Of a DNA stretch of 64,000 bases, positions 15,531-25,012 are shown in pieces. The notes below the pieces were generated by a model. The model ran no database searches, was not told the origin of the DNA, and worked only from the letters and a program-made list of their open reading frames with translations. Where the stretch lies: NCBI RefSeq assembly GCF_014109725.1, contig NZ_CP058554.1:4030001-4094000 (forward strand), in the 5' to 3' direction. The DNA comes from Comamonas piscis (GTDB lineage: Bacteria; Pseudomonadota; Gammaproteobacteria; Burkholderiales; Burkholderiaceae_C). The position numbers and the translations under genes were made by a program. How positions within the stretch are numbered: the first letter of the stretch is position 1; each line of letters opens with the position of its first letter.

Positions 15531-18500
15531 ATGGCCACGCGCCCTCCCCTCCCCATCCCCGACTACGCCGAGTTGTGGTGCCTGAGCAATTTCAGCTTTC
15601 TGCGCGGCGCCAGCCACCCGCATGAGCTGGTCGAGCGCGCCCAGGCCCAGGGCTACCGCGCGCTGGCTCTGACCGATGAATGCTCGCTCGCCGGCATCGT
15701 GCGCGCCCATGTCGCAGCGCGCGACTGCGGGCTGCCGCTGGTGGTGGGCGCGCAGTTTGAGGTGCAGCCCAGCGATGCCGACGCACCTGCCTTCACCCTG
15801 GTGGCACTGGCCTGCAACCTGCACGGCTACGGCAACCTCTGCGCGCTCATCACCCAGCTGCGGCGCAAGTCGCCCAAGGGCAGCTATGCGCTGGCGCAAT
15901 CGGCCATCCAGCCGCGCGCGCTACAAGACTGCCTGCTGCTGCTGGCCCCCAGCCGCCAGGCCAGCCCGGTGCACACCCAGGCCCAGGCCGCCTGGCTGCA
16001 ACAGCACTTTGCCGGCCGCTGCTGGCTGGCTGTGCAACTGGACCGCAGCCTGGGCGACGAGGCCTGGCTGGCGCAGATGCGCTCAGCGGGCAGCAGCAGT
16101 GGCGTGCCGCTGGTAGCCGCCGGCAATGTACACATGCATGTGCGCTCCCGCAAGCCCGTGCAGGATGTGCTGACCGCCATCCGCATGCGCAGCCCGCTGA
16201 CCGACTGCGGCTACGCGCTGCAGCCCAATGCCGAGCTGCACCTGCGCAGCCGGCTGCGGCTGGCGCAGATGTACCCGCCCGATTTGTTGGAGGCCAGCCT
16301 GGGCATTGCCGCGCGCTGCCAGTTCTCGCTGACCGAGCTGCGCTACCAGTACCCCGACGAGGTGGTGCCACCCCAGCTCACACCGGCCGCCTACCTGCGC
16401 CAGCTCACCTACGAAGGGGCCGCCCGCCGCTGGCCCCAAGGCACGCCGACACGCATACAGGCCACCTTGGAAAAAGAGCTGGCCCTGATCTCCGAGCTGC
16501 AGTACGAGCACTATTTTCTGACCGTCTACGACATCGTGCGCTTTGCCCGCAGCAAGGACATCCTCTGCCAGGGCCGGGGCTCGGCCGCCAACTCGGCCGT
16601 CTGCTTTTGCCTGCACATCACCGAGGTTGATCCGGACAAGACCCGGCTGCTGTTTGAGCGCTTCATCAGCAAAGAGCGCAACGAGCCACCCGATATCGAT
16701 GTGGACTTTGAGCATGCGCGGCGCGAAGAGGTCATCCAGTACCTCTACAAAAAATACGGCCTGCACCGCGCAGGCCTCACCGCCGTGGTCATCCGCTACC
16801 GGCGCAAATCTGCGCTCCGCGATGTGGCCAAGGCGCTGGGCTTTGCACTGCCCAGCATCGAGCTGCTGGCCCGCGACCATTCACGCTGGGACGATGAACT
16901 GCTGCGCGACGCCGCGCTGGCCCAGTGCGGCCTGCAGGCCGGCGACCTGGCGGTGCGCCAGCTGCAGGAGCTGGTCGAGATCCTGCGCGATTTTCCGCGC
17001 CACCTGTCCCAGCACGTGGGCGGCTTTGTGCTCACGCGCGGCCCGCTCTCGCGCATCGTGCCGATCGAGCGCGCCAGCATGGAGAACCGCACCGTCATCC
17101 AATGGGACAAGGACGACCTCGATGCCGTCGGCCTGCTCAAGGTCGATGTGCTGGCGCTGGGCATGCTCACCGCGCTGCAAAAAATGTTGCGTTTGGTGGG
17201 CGCTCGCCAGGGCCGCAGCTTTGCGCTGGGCGATATCCCGCACGACGACCGCCCCACCTACGACATGATCTGCGCGGCCGACACCATCGGCGTCTTCCAG
17301 ATCGAGAGCCGCGCCCAGATGAGCATGCTGCCGCGCCTGCGCCCGCAAAAGTTCTACGACCTGGTGATCGAAGTCGCGCTGGTGCGGCCCGGCCCCATCC
17401 AGGGCGGCATGGTCCACCCCTATCTGCGCCGCCGCCAGGGGCTGGAAGCAGTGCATTACGAAAGCGAGCTGCTGCGCCCCGCCTTGGAGCGCACCCTGGG
17501 CGTACCCATCTTCCAGGAGCAGGTGATGCAGATCGCCATTGATGCGGCCGGCTTCAGCCCCGGCGAGGCCGACCAGCTGCGCCGCTCCATGGCCGCCTGG
17601 CGCCGTACTGGCAACTTGCACAAGCACTACGACAAGATCATCAACGGCATGACTGGCAACGGCTACTCACGCGCCTTTGCCGAATCGATTTTTCAGCAGA
17701 TCCAGGGCTTTTCGGAATACGGTTTTCCTGAGAGCCATGCTGCCAGCTTTGCCATCCTGGTGTACTTCAGCGCCTGGATCAAATGCCACTACCCTGCCGA
17801 ATTTTTGGTGGCCATGGTCAACAGCCAACCGCTGGGCTTTTACAGCAACAGCCAGTTGGTGCAAGATGCCAAACGCCATGGCGTGCAGGTGCTGCCCGTC
17901 GATGTGATGCACAGCAACATGGACTGCACCACCGAAGCGGCCAGCGGCCCCCACCCCGCCGTGCGCCTGGGCCTGCGCCTGGTCAAGCAGCTATCACAGG
18001 CGCAAAGCGCGCGCCTGCTGCAGGCCCGCGAAGCGGCCCCCTTTGTCAGCGCGCAAGACCTCGCCCGCCGCGCCCAGCTGGACGCCCCCGCAATGAAGTA
18101 CCTGGCCGCCGCCGACGCACTGGCCAGCCTCGAAGGCCACCGCCGCCACCAGCTCTGGCAGGCCTCGGCCCCGCTGCACCACAGCCCCTTGCTGCACGCC
18201 GCCCCCATCGATGAGGACGAGCTGCAACTGCCCGCCGCCAGCGAGCAGGAAGACATTCACTGGGACTACGGCGCGCTGGGCCTGAGCCTGCGCCGCCACC
18301 CCATGGCCCTGCTGCGCGAGCGCCTGCAACGCCACCGCTTCCAAACCCAGGCAGAACTGCGCGAAGCCCGCGACGGCAGCTGGGTGCGCGCCTGCGGCAT
18401 CGTCACCCTGCGCCAGCAACCGCCCACCGCCAAGGGCGTCGTCTTTATCACCCTGGAGGACGAAACCGGCAACCTGCAAGTCATCTGCTGGCCCCACCTG

Positions 18501-18659
18501 CGCAGCGCCCAGCGCGATGCCCTGCTGCACGCCCAGTTCCTGGCCGTGCAAGGCCGCTGGCAGCGCAGCGGCGAGGTGGGCAACCTGATCGCGCACCAGC
18601 TGCGGGATGTGTCGGATTGGTATGACAGCCTGCGGATTCGGAGCCGGGATTTTCGGTGA
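15531..18659 (+). CDS. dnaE2: Error-prone DNA polymerase III alpha subunit DnaE2
   Basis: 1042 residues. An N-terminal PHP domain (about 10-280, YAELWCLSNFSFLRGASHP) is followed by the C-family polymerase core. Catalytic aspartates are visible: PDIDVDF at residues 387-393 and the D of LLKVDVLALG at residue 539. A C-terminal OB-type module (about 915-1010, LRQQPPTAKGVVFITLEDETG) ends the protein. It starts 24 bases after imuB with a weak ribosome-binding site and belongs to the SOS cassette. This is the non-essential mutagenic polymerase rather than the replicative DnaE1. Confidence 0.95.
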   Translation: MATRPPLPIPDYAELWCLSNFSFLRGASHPHELVERAQAQGYRALALTDECSLAGIVRAHVAARDCGLPLVVGAQFEVQPSDADAPAFTLVALACNLHGYGNLCALITQLRRKSPKGSYALAQSAIQPRALQDCLLLLAPSRQASPVHTQAQAAWLQQHFAGRCWLAVQLDRSLGDEAWLAQMRSAGSSSGVPLVAAGNVHMHVRSRKPVQDVLTAIRMRSPLTDCGYALQPNAELHLRSRLRLAQMYPPDLLEASLGIAARCQFSLTELRYQYPDEVVPPQLTPAAYLRQLTYEGAARRWPQGTPTRIQATLEKELALISELQYEHYFLTVYDIVRFARSKDILCQGRGSAANSAVCFCLHITEVDPDKTRLLFERFISKERNEPPDIDVDFEHARREEVIQYLYKKYGLHRAGLTAVVIRYRRKSALRDVAKALGFALPSIELLARDHSRWDDELLRDAALAQCGLQAGDLAVRQLQELVEILRDFPRHLSQHVGGFVLTRGPLSRIVPIERASMENRTVIQWDKDDLDAVGLLKVDVLALGMLTALQKMLRLVGARQGRSFALGDIPHDDRPTYDMICAADTIGVFQIESRAQMSMLPRLRPQKFYDLVIEVALVRPGPIQGGMVHPYLRRRQGLEAVHYESELLRPALERTLGVPIFQEQVMQIAIDAAGFSPGEADQLRRSMAAWRRTGNLHKHYDKIINGMTGNGYSRAFAESIFQQIQGFSEYGFPESHAASFAILVYFSAWIKCHYPAEFLVAMVNSQPLGFYSNSQLVQDAKRHGVQVLPVDVMHSNMDCTTEAASGPHPAVRLGLRLVKQLSQAQSARLLQAREAAPFVSAQDLARRAQLDAPAMKYLAAADALASLEGHRRHQLWQASAPLHHSPLLHAAPIDEDELQLPAASEQEDIHWDYGALGLSLRRHPMALLRERLQRHRFQTQAELREARDGSWVRACGIVTLRQQPPTAKGVVFITLEDETGNLQVICWPHLRSAQRDALLHAQFLAVQGRWQRSGEVGNLIAHQLRDVSDWYDSLRIRSRDFR

Positions 18660-18708
18660 GGGGGTGTGCTGCGAAGCAACGCCGCTGCCTTCCCGTACCC
18701 GTCGCAGA

Positions 18709-19944
18709 TCAGTGGCCCACCACCGCCGTGTTGGATGCACGGTGGCCCGATGGAAAGCCTTGAGAGCGCGCCGACCAAGCCATTCCGAAACCGACCAGCA
18801 ACAGCGCCAACACGGCCCAAGGCAGAGCACCAACCCCTTGCATTTCCAAAATGACACCACCCAGAATGCCGCCGCCGGCAATGGCGCTGTTCCAAGCCAC
18901 CACATTCATGGACAAGGCCACGTCCGCGCCCTCACCAGCCGTATCGGCCAAGGCCGTCTGCAACAACGTAGCTGCGCCGCCAAAGGTGAGGCCCCAGACG
19001 GCCACCCCTGCATAGACAACCCATGCTGACGCCCCCCATAGCCCTAAAGCCAGAGCCGTCAGCGCGAAGGTCGCCAGGCTGACGAGCACCACTGCGCGCA
19101 GGCAGCGATCCACCAGCCGCCCAACAATCCAGATGCTCAGCAGTGCCGCGACGCCAAACACCAGCAGCACAAGATCCACTTGGCCGGCCAAACCGGCCAG
19201 CGCCGAAAACGGTGCCACATAGGTGTACAAAAGGTTGTGTGCCAGCATCCAGGCGATCACCACCGCCAGCACCGGGCGGACGCCTGGCGTGGTAAACACC
19301 CTGCGCAGTGGCATCGTCTCGCGGCCCGGTTGGCCTGGGTAGTCAGGCACCTTCGCCTGCACCCAGACGATCAGCGCCAAGGTCAGCAAAGACATGATGC
19401 CGAACGCCGTGCGCCAACCTACCAGCGCGCCAAGCCAGGTGCCCACTGGCACCCCCAGCGACAGTGCAATGGGCGTTCCCACCATGGCGATGGCCATCGC
19501 CCGTCCCTGTAAATGCGGCGCGACCATGCGGCGCGCATAGCCAGCCAGCAGGCTCCATGCCAATCCCGCAGCCATGCCCGCGCAAAAGCGCGAAGCGAGT
19601 GTCAGCCAGTAGTTCGAGGACAGCGCAGTCAGAGAGTTGAAGGCCAGAAAGCCGACGATCGTCAGCAGCAGCACGTTGCGCCGCCGCCAGCCACGGGTGG
19701 CGATGGTCAGCGGAATCGCTGCCAGCAGCGAGCCCAGCGCATAAGCGGTGATCATTTGCCCCGCCAACGACTGCGACACGCCAAGCCCTTCACTGATCTG
19801 CGGCAAAAGGCCTGCTGGCAACGTCTCCGTCACGATGCAGATAAACCCAGTCATCGCAAGCGCCAGCAGTGCGGATATCGGCAGGCGCTCAGCGGCTGCT
19901 GGCGGTGTGTGCGCCTCGGGTGGGGGCAAGGTCGTCTTGGTCAT
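18709..19944 (-). CDS. MFS efflux transporter (DHA1, AraJ/PbuE-like)
   Basis: 411 residues with 12 membrane segments. It has the DHA1 pattern of drug/arabinose-efflux carriers (FICIVTETLPAGLLPQISEGLGVS near the start and RFCAGMAAGLAWSLLAGYARR in the first half). It is divergent from a TetR regulator, and the intergenic space holds two copies of an operator-like sequence, so it is probably TetR-repressed. Its stop lies 50 bases beyond the dnaE2 end (convergent). The substrate is unknown. Confidence 0.85.
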   Translation of the reverse strand: MTKTTLPPPEAHTPPAAAERLPISALLALAMTGFICIVTETLPAGLLPQISEGLGVSQSLAGQMITAYALGSLLAAIPLTIATRGWRRRNVLLLTIVGFLAFNSLTALSSNYWLTLASRFCAGMAAGLAWSLLAGYARRMVAPHLQGRAMAIAMVGTPIALSLGVPVGTWLGALVGWRTAFGIMSLLTLALIVWVQAKVPDYPGQPGRETMPLRRVFTTPGVRPVLAVVIAWMLAHNLLYTYVAPFSALAGLAGQVDLVLLVFGVAALLSIWIVGRLVDRCLRAVVLVSLATFALTALALGLWGASAWVVYAGVAVWGLTFGGAATLLQTALADTAGEGADVALSMNVVAWNSAIAGGGILGGVILEMQGVGALPWAVLALLLVGFGMAWSARSQGFPSGHRASNTAVVGH

Positions 19945-20068
19945 CGAGAGGATTCCATGTGAGAGGTTGTGGTGGGATAAAAGCTGCGCAAGGTACGCGC
20001 CCGCTGTAGAGGAGCCTGCCCCGGGCAGGTCAGGTCGATGGGTCCACCATCGCCTGCGCTCCGACTTA

Positions 20069-20140
20069 TATATCGATTGGTATAAATGTAGCGAAACCTG
20101 AACGCACTTGTCAACGACTTTTGTATCGATTAGTATTTAA
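20069..20140. promoter_or_regulatory. Tandem operator copies for the TetR regulator
   Basis: The sequence TATCGATTGGTATAAA starting at 20071 recurs as TATCGATTAGTATTTA starting at 20124. The repeats are 53 bp apart, about five helical turns, so a bound repressor would sit on the same face of the DNA. They lie between the divergent MFS and tetR starts. Confidence 0.6.
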
Positions 20141-20163
20141 GTCCTTGTCATCAGGAGAGCGCC

Positions 20164-20787
20164 ATGGCGCAAATGGGCCGTCCCCGCAGCTTTGATCGTG
20201 AAGAAGCCATCCACCAGGCGATGCATCTGTTTTGGGAGCATGGCTATGAAGCCACCTCGCTGACGCAGCTCAAGGCCGGCATCGGCGGAGGCATCACGGC
20301 ACCCAGCTTTTATGCCGCATTCGGCTCGAAGGAGGGATTGTTCAAGGAAGTCGTGGCGCACTACCTGGCGACCCATGGACAGGTCGAATCCAGCTTGTGG
20401 GATAAAAGCCTGCCACCGCGCGAAGCCGTTGAACTGACTTTGCGCCGCTCGGCAAAAATGCAAAGCGAGCGCGGCCATCCCAAGGGCTGCCTGATGGTGG
20501 TTTCAGCCGCGGGCTGCACCGACGAACAGGATCCGATTCAAAAGATGCTGGCGCATGCACGCAAACGAACACGTGATGGGATTGCCTCTTGCGTGGAGCG
20601 CGCTATAGCGTCGGGCGAATTGCCCGCAGAGACCGACGCGCGCGCGCTGTCGATGGTGTTCGGAGGCTTTTTGGTCGGCCTGACCACGTTGGCCCGGGAT
20701 GGGGTGACATCGGTCGCCCTGAACAACGCGGTGACCGAAATCATGCATGTATGGGATGCGGGCATGCACAGGGCCAAGGCGCGCTGA
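20164..20787 (+). CDS. TetR-family transcriptional regulator
   Basis: 207 residues. The N-terminal TetR HTH is clear (GRPRSFDREEAIHQAMHLFW, then SFYAAFGSKEGLFKEVV), followed by a helical ligand-binding domain with the segment RGHPKGCLMV common in the efflux-regulating AcrR/TetR subgroup. It is divergent from the MFS efflux gene. The ribosome-binding site CAGGAG lies 6 bases before the ATG. Confidence 0.9.
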   Translation: MAQMGRPRSFDREEAIHQAMHLFWEHGYEATSLTQLKAGIGGGITAPSFYAAFGSKEGLFKEVVAHYLATHGQVESSLWDKSLPPREAVELTLRRSAKMQSERGHPKGCLMVVSAAGCTDEQDPIQKMLAHARKRTRDGIASCVERAIASGELPAETDARALSMVFGGFLVGLTTLARDGVTSVALNNAVTEIMHVWDAGMHRAKAR

Positions 20788-20874
20788 TGGCCCACGGTGG
20801 GCGAGGATAACATCAACAGCCATGAGGCTTATAGCCTTGCAGCCGCCCGGCTCTAGCAGCAGTTCGGGTTCATA

Positions 20875-21609
20875 TCAATGCGGGCTCGCCGTAGGCCGCA
20901 TGATGATCTCGCTGGTGTCCACATCCGCCGGCTGTGAGATTGCAAAATGGATGGCCCGCGCGATCGCCGATGCGCTGATGGCCACCTTGCGAAACGCCTT
21001 CATCTCTTCGCGGCCAGCGGCATCCGTGATGGTCTCCGCCAACTCCGACTCCGTCACCCCGGGGCTGATCGTGGTCACGCGGATGTCGCTGCTTTCCTGC
21101 CGCAGGCCTTCCGAGATGGCCCATACGGCGTACTTGGTGGCGCAGTAAACGGCTGCAGTCGGAGACACCGCATGCGCACCGATGGAGGCGATGTTCACGA
21201 CATGCCCAAAGCCCTGCTGGCGCATGCTGGGCAACACCGCCGCAATGCCGTGCAGGACACCGCGTATGTTCACATCGATCATCCAGTCCCACTCCTCCAC
21301 CCGCAATGCGGCAAGCGGTGACAGCGGCATCACGCCAGCGTTGTTGATGATGGCGTCGATGCGCCCATGGCGCGCCAGCGCATGGTCGGCAAAGGCCTGC
21401 AGCTGCGCACGCTGGGTCACATCCAGCGCCAGCGCTTCGGCCATACTGCCTGCGTTCTGGATATCGGCCACGATCTGGCCCAGTTTGTCGACCCGGCGGG
21501 CGCCCAGCACGACGGTGGCGCCGTGCGCGGCCAGCAGCTTGGCGGTGGCCTCACCGATACCGCTGCTGGCACCGGTGATCAAAATGACTTTGTCGAGCAA
21601 GTTTTTCAT
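20875..21609 (-). CDS. SDR-family oxidoreductase
   Basis: 244 residues from the ATG at 21609. NAD(P) motif GASSGIGEATAKLL near residue 12, NNAGVM, active-site Ser in VNIASIG and YCATK. It is a standard cytoplasmic short-chain dehydrogenase; the substrate is unknown. It is divergent from a LysR gene, a very common proteobacterial pairing, and is probably induced by it. The open frame extends to 21804 through the intergenic region, but that part is unlike the family. Confidence 0.88.
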   Translation of the reverse strand: MKNLLDKVILITGASSGIGEATAKLLAAHGATVVLGARRVDKLGQIVADIQNAGSMAEALALDVTQRAQLQAFADHALARHGRIDAIINNAGVMPLSPLAALRVEEWDWMIDVNIRGVLHGIAAVLPSMRQQGFGHVVNIASIGAHAVSPTAAVYCATKYAVWAISEGLRQESSDIRVTTISPGVTESELAETITDAAGREEMKAFRKVAISASAIARAIHFAISQPADVDTSEIIMRPTASPH

Positions 21610-21673
21610 GGATAACTTTCTGCACATGGCGTTGGAAAGTTCAAACTGTAGGCAGCTTGGCCTGATAAGAGAA

Positions 21674-21714
21674 GTGCACCAATGCTGCACAATTTGGTTA
21701 GACTTTCTAACCAA
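21674..21714. promoter_or_regulatory. Two candidate LysR operators upstream of lysR
   Basis: GTGCA/TGCAC arms (21674-21678, 21686-21690) form a LysR-style T-N11-A-like dyad. A second dyad, TTGGTTAG (21694-21701) with CTAACCAA (21707-21714), is perfect and touches the ATG of the plus-strand lysR, as expected for autorepression. Confidence 0.6.
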
Positions 21715-22637
21715 TGAAAGACGAACTCCAGCTGCTCCACTGCTTTTTGGCGGTGGCCAAAGCGCAAAACTTCCGTGCTGCCGCCGACCAGCTGGGCGTG
21801 ACACGCTCTGCCGTCAGCCAAGCCATGCGCAAGCTGGAAGACCAACTGGGCATCGCCCTGGTCCACCGCACCACCCGCCATGTGCGCCTGACCGAGGCCG
21901 GCCAAACGCTGCACCAGCAAATCAGCGGCCCCTTGGCTGCCGTGCAGTTAGCGCTTGAAGAAGTATCCGAAGAAGGCCCGGTGCGCGGGCTGTTGCGCGT
22001 GGCGGTCACTTCCATCGCCGAGCGCTTTCTGTCCGGCCCCTTGATCAGCGCCTTTGCCGCCGCGCACCCGCATATCACCTTGGATGTCACCGTCACCGAT
22101 GACGAATCCGACATCATTGCCGGTGGCTTCGATGCCGGCCTGCGTCTCGGTGAAGTCATCGAGCAGGACATGATCGCCATCCCGCTGACGGGACCGCAAC
22201 GGCAGGTGGTCGTCGCCACCCCCTCCTACCTGTCCGCGCAGGGAACGCCCCAGCACCCCAATGATCTGCTGGGCCACCGCTGCATCGGCTGGCGTGCGGG
22301 GTTGGAACTGGCCCCTTACCGCTGGGAATTCCAAGAAAACGGCCGAGACTTCAGCCTTGCGGTTGCTCCCCGTGTCACCACCAACGACATGCTGCTGATG
22401 GTGCGCACCGCACTGGCCGACGGCGGCATCACCATCGGCATGGAGGAGACCTTTGCGCCCTACCTGGAGCGCGGGGAGCTGGTCTCGGTGCTGGACAGCT
22501 ATCTGCCCTACTTCCCTGGTTTTTACCTCTACTACCCCAACCGCAGAAACCAGCCGCGTAAGCTGCGGGCCTTGGTGGAGCATGTCAAAGGCTGGGAGCA
22601 GGTGGCCGGATCTTTGCCAGGGTCCACGGCAATTTGA
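21714..22637 (+). CDS. LysR-family transcriptional regulator
   Basis: 307 residues. Its HTH (QNFRAAADQLGVTRSAVSQAM, about 18-38) is followed by the effector domain of the large CrgA/DsdC-like group (GFDAGLRLGEVIEQDMIAIPLTG; LPYFPGFYLYYPNRR). It is divergent from the SDR gene, which is its likely target. The start codon overlaps a perfect inverted repeat. Confidence 0.9.
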   Translation: MKDELQLLHCFLAVAKAQNFRAAADQLGVTRSAVSQAMRKLEDQLGIALVHRTTRHVRLTEAGQTLHQQISGPLAAVQLALEEVSEEGPVRGLLRVAVTSIAERFLSGPLISAFAAAHPHITLDVTVTDDESDIIAGGFDAGLRLGEVIEQDMIAIPLTGPQRQVVVATPSYLSAQGTPQHPNDLLGHRCIGWRAGLELAPYRWEFQENGRDFSLAVAPRVTTNDMLLMVRTALADGGITIGMEETFAPYLERGELVSVLDSYLPYFPGFYLYYPNRRNQPRKLRALVEHVKGWEQVAGSLPGSTAI

Positions 22638-23125
22638 GCGAAAAAGCGAGCCGGCGGCTTTTGGAGACAAGCAATACACCGATGAAATCGCCAAACCGCA
22701 GGCGTTTGATCTGGCCCTGGTGCATTACCGCCCAGACGCATGGGGAACCCATGTGATGGTCGGTGTGGAGAGCCATCTGTTCCTGCACCTTTCGATCCGC
22801 ATTGCCAGTGCGCTCAATCAACGACCACGCAAAACTCTGGGATATCGAACCCCTGCTGAAATGTTCGATGCGTGTGTTGCGTCGACCGGTTGAATCCACA
22901 GCCGAATGCGGTCTCCGGTTAAAAGTGTCTAAGTTCTTTACCCACTTTGGGCTGAGCAAATTCGCAAAAATGCTTCGGTCCCACAGGGTTTTCATGATGC
23001 ACAACTATGGCCGTCCTTCGTAACCTGAGATACGACAGAATCGTTCCGCTGTGGATCACTGACTTCCTCAGATCGTGATCGGCACAGAAATCGCATACGA
23101 ATTCTGTGTTTTCCAGAGGTGCACC
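22638..23125. other. Gene-poor gap with an IS remnant
   Basis: No intact gene is seen in these 488 bases. It holds the transposase tail described separately (about 22800-22893), then about 230 bases of lower-GC sequence before the araC-type gene. This stretch marks the junction between the GC-rich backbone and the accessory operon to its right. Confidence 0.6.
22800..22893 (+). pseudogene. IS30-family transposase C-terminal remnant
   Basis: In one frame the sequence reads ALNQRPRKTLGYRTPAEMF and stops at 22893. The LN-RPRKTLG-RTPAE pattern is the C-terminal end of IS30-family DDE transposases. The rest of the transposase is absent upstream and no flanking terminal inverted repeats were identified, so it is a decayed fragment. 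The 5' limit given is approximate. Confidence 0.7.
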
Positions 23126-23887
23126 ATGCAGCGACCCGTTCCCCTTTCGTCAAAACTGGCTGCCACGGCCGAATATGGCTTCGCTTTGAGGCAGAGCCGC
23201 CAGCCCAAATACAGTTTTGACTGGCACATTCACGACTGCGCAATGTTGCTCTGGCCCCAAATCGGTGCATTGGAAAGCTGTTGGGTATCCGCACCTGGTG
23301 CAGATACGGAATCTCTTCAGCTCGTCCGTCACACTGCACTGCTCTTGCCTGCATCAGCCGCTCACAGCACTCGCTCAAGGGCAATGCGGCAGCGCCATGG
23401 CGAGCTGTACCTCCGTCCAGAGCTGCTTGGGCAAGGAGTGACCTTCGGGATTCTCCAGCTTGATGGTGCCGCATTTGCCATGCTGGAAGCGCTTTCATCA
23501 CCGACGTTGACACCAAGAGCAGGGGAGCCGCTCATCGACGCAGTAATGAAGCAGTTGAGGACGCTACGGCCTGCACAGAAAACTCTTCCTCGAGAACAGA
23601 AGCTCTCGCAGAGGATGATTGGCTTGTACTACAGCGCACTTGATGCGGAGACAGCCATGCCGACAGTCGAAACTGTGGCGCTAAAGCTAGGTGTTTCCGC
23701 GCGACAGTTGGAGCGGGCCTGCGCCGTCGAGCTGGGCGTCAGTCCAGTGATGGTGCGGCGGCGCTTGGTCGCGGCGAGAGCGCGAGAGCTACTTGCGCAA
23801 GGAATTCCCACCTCACTGGTAAGCCAACAACTCTGCTTCTCACACAGCGGGCATCTGACGCGGCTGCTGCGAGAAGTTCCCGCCTAA
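23126..23887 (+). CDS. AraC-family transcriptional regulator
   Basis: 253 residues from the ATG at 23126, with AGAGGTGCACC upstream. The N-terminal half is a cupin-like sensor segment (FDWHIHDCAMLLWPQIGALESCWV) and the last 90 or so residues form a double-HTH AraC domain (VETVALKLGVSARQLERA and FSHSGHLTRLLRE). The second HTH is short, so the protein ends soon after. It lies in front of, and codirectional with, the Bug-PhzF-RidA genes. Base composition is lower in GC than in neighbouring backbone genes. Confidence 0.8.
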   Translation: MQRPVPLSSKLAATAEYGFALRQSRQPKYSFDWHIHDCAMLLWPQIGALESCWVSAPGADTESLQLVRHTALLLPASAAHSTRSRAMRQRHGELYLRPELLGQGVTFGILQLDGAAFAMLEALSSPTLTPRAGEPLIDAVMKQLRTLRPAQKTLPREQKLSQRMIGLYYSALDAETAMPTVETVALKLGVSARQLERACAVELGVSPVMVRRRLVAARARELLAQGIPTSLVSQQLCFSHSGHLTRLLREVPA

Positions 23888-24010
23888 ACCTAACAGGCAA
23901 GCTCGGCTCAAAAAGGGGTGTCGCAAAACGGTTGGGAGATGTCGTGTTCCGGTTAGTACCTCGATGGCTTGGTTCATATGATGAGCCATCCCTACCCATC
24001 GGAGTTCCCA

Positions 24011-25012
24011 GTGAACGATCTTTCAAACGCCCTCTCGCGCAGAAGGTCCCTAAAAGTGGCCATCGCAGCAAGCGGTGTCCTCTTCGGTGTCCTAGTCCCT
24101 GGCCTTGCGGCGGCCCAAACATGGCCCACCCGTTCTCTCACCATCGTGGTGCCATTTCCAGCCGGCGGCGGAACTGACATGGTCATACGCGGCATCCAGC
24201 CACAGTTGCAGAAGGAACTGGGCCAGCCAGTCGTGATTGACAACCGTGCAGGTGCCGGCGGCACCATAGGCTCGGCATATGTAGCCAAAGCAACGCCAGA
24301 CGGATACACAGCCGGTCTTGTTACTACCAGCACCCATGCGGTTAGCGTTAGCGTCTATCCAAACCTGCCTTACAACCCGCAGCGCGATTTCGTCTATGCA
24401 GGCTTTATTGGCACATCGCCCTATGTGCTGGCAACCAATGCGTCAGTGAAGAGCTCCGACGTGAAATCTCTGGTGGCAAACCTCCAGAAAAATCCTCAGC
24501 GGTACAGTTTTGCCTCCGTTGGTGCAGGAACGGTTTCGCATCTCCTGGGTGAGCAGTTCAAGGCCTATGCCGGGGTGCCGCTCGTGCATGTCCCTTACCG
24601 AGGTGCAGCGCCTGCCTACACCGACCTCTTGGGTGACCAGGTCCAACTGATGTTCGACAATCCCACGGGCCTTGCTCCCTATATCAAGAGTGGCAAACTG
24701 ACCGCTGTAGCCACCACCGCCCATAACGCACTGCTGACTGGCATTCCCACCTTCCAAGAGCAGGGTATCCCAAACTTCACGCAGTCACTTTGGTACGGCG
24801 TTGCCTTTCCAAAAGGAACACCTTCACCCATTGTTGAACGCTTCAACCAAGCCCTTAACAAGATTCTGACGGACCGCGCGGTTGCTGCAGATTTTGCATC
24901 CAAGGGTATTAATGTTCGTCCGAGCACTCCCGCCGAGCTTCAGGCCACAGTAGTAGCCGATATTCCCTATTGGGGGCGGATTGCACAAGCAGTTGGAGCC
25001 AAAATTGACTGA
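24011..25012 (+). CDS. Bug/TctC-family periplasmic binding protein
   Basis: 333 residues. The GTG at 24011 has GGAG 6 bases upstream and yields a signal peptide with a twin-arginine-like start (SRRRSLKVAIAAS) ending in AAAQ. The mature protein has the family signatures PTRSLTIVVPFPAGGGTDM and VIDNRAGAGGTIGSAYVAK. Such proteins bind carboxylates in the periplasm; no TctA/TctB membrane subunits are adjacent, which is usual for Bug proteins. In-frame ATGs at 23978 and 23981 are less likely starts. It is followed with overlap by phzF. Confidence 0.85.
   Translation: MNDLSNALSRRRSLKVAIAASGVLFGVLVPGLAAAQTWPTRSLTIVVPFPAGGGTDMVIRGIQPQLQKELGQPVVIDNRAGAGGTIGSAYVAKATPDGYTAGLVTTSTHAVSVSVYPNLPYNPQRDFVYAGFIGTSPYVLATNASVKSSDVKSLVANLQKNPQRYSFASVGAGTVSHLLGEQFKAYAGVPLVHVPYRGAAPAYTDLLGDQVQLMFDNPTGLAPYIKSGKLTAVATTAHNALLTGIPTFQEQGIPNFTQSLWYGVAFPKGTPSPIVERFNQALNKILTDRAVAADFASKGINVRPSTPAELQATVVADIPYWGRIAQAVGAKID

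Noticed and set aside
22453..22799. Upstream part of the ORF that ends in the IS30-like tail
   Set aside because: It runs through the LysR gene in another frame and does not resemble a transposase before about 22800; only the tail is kept as a remnant.
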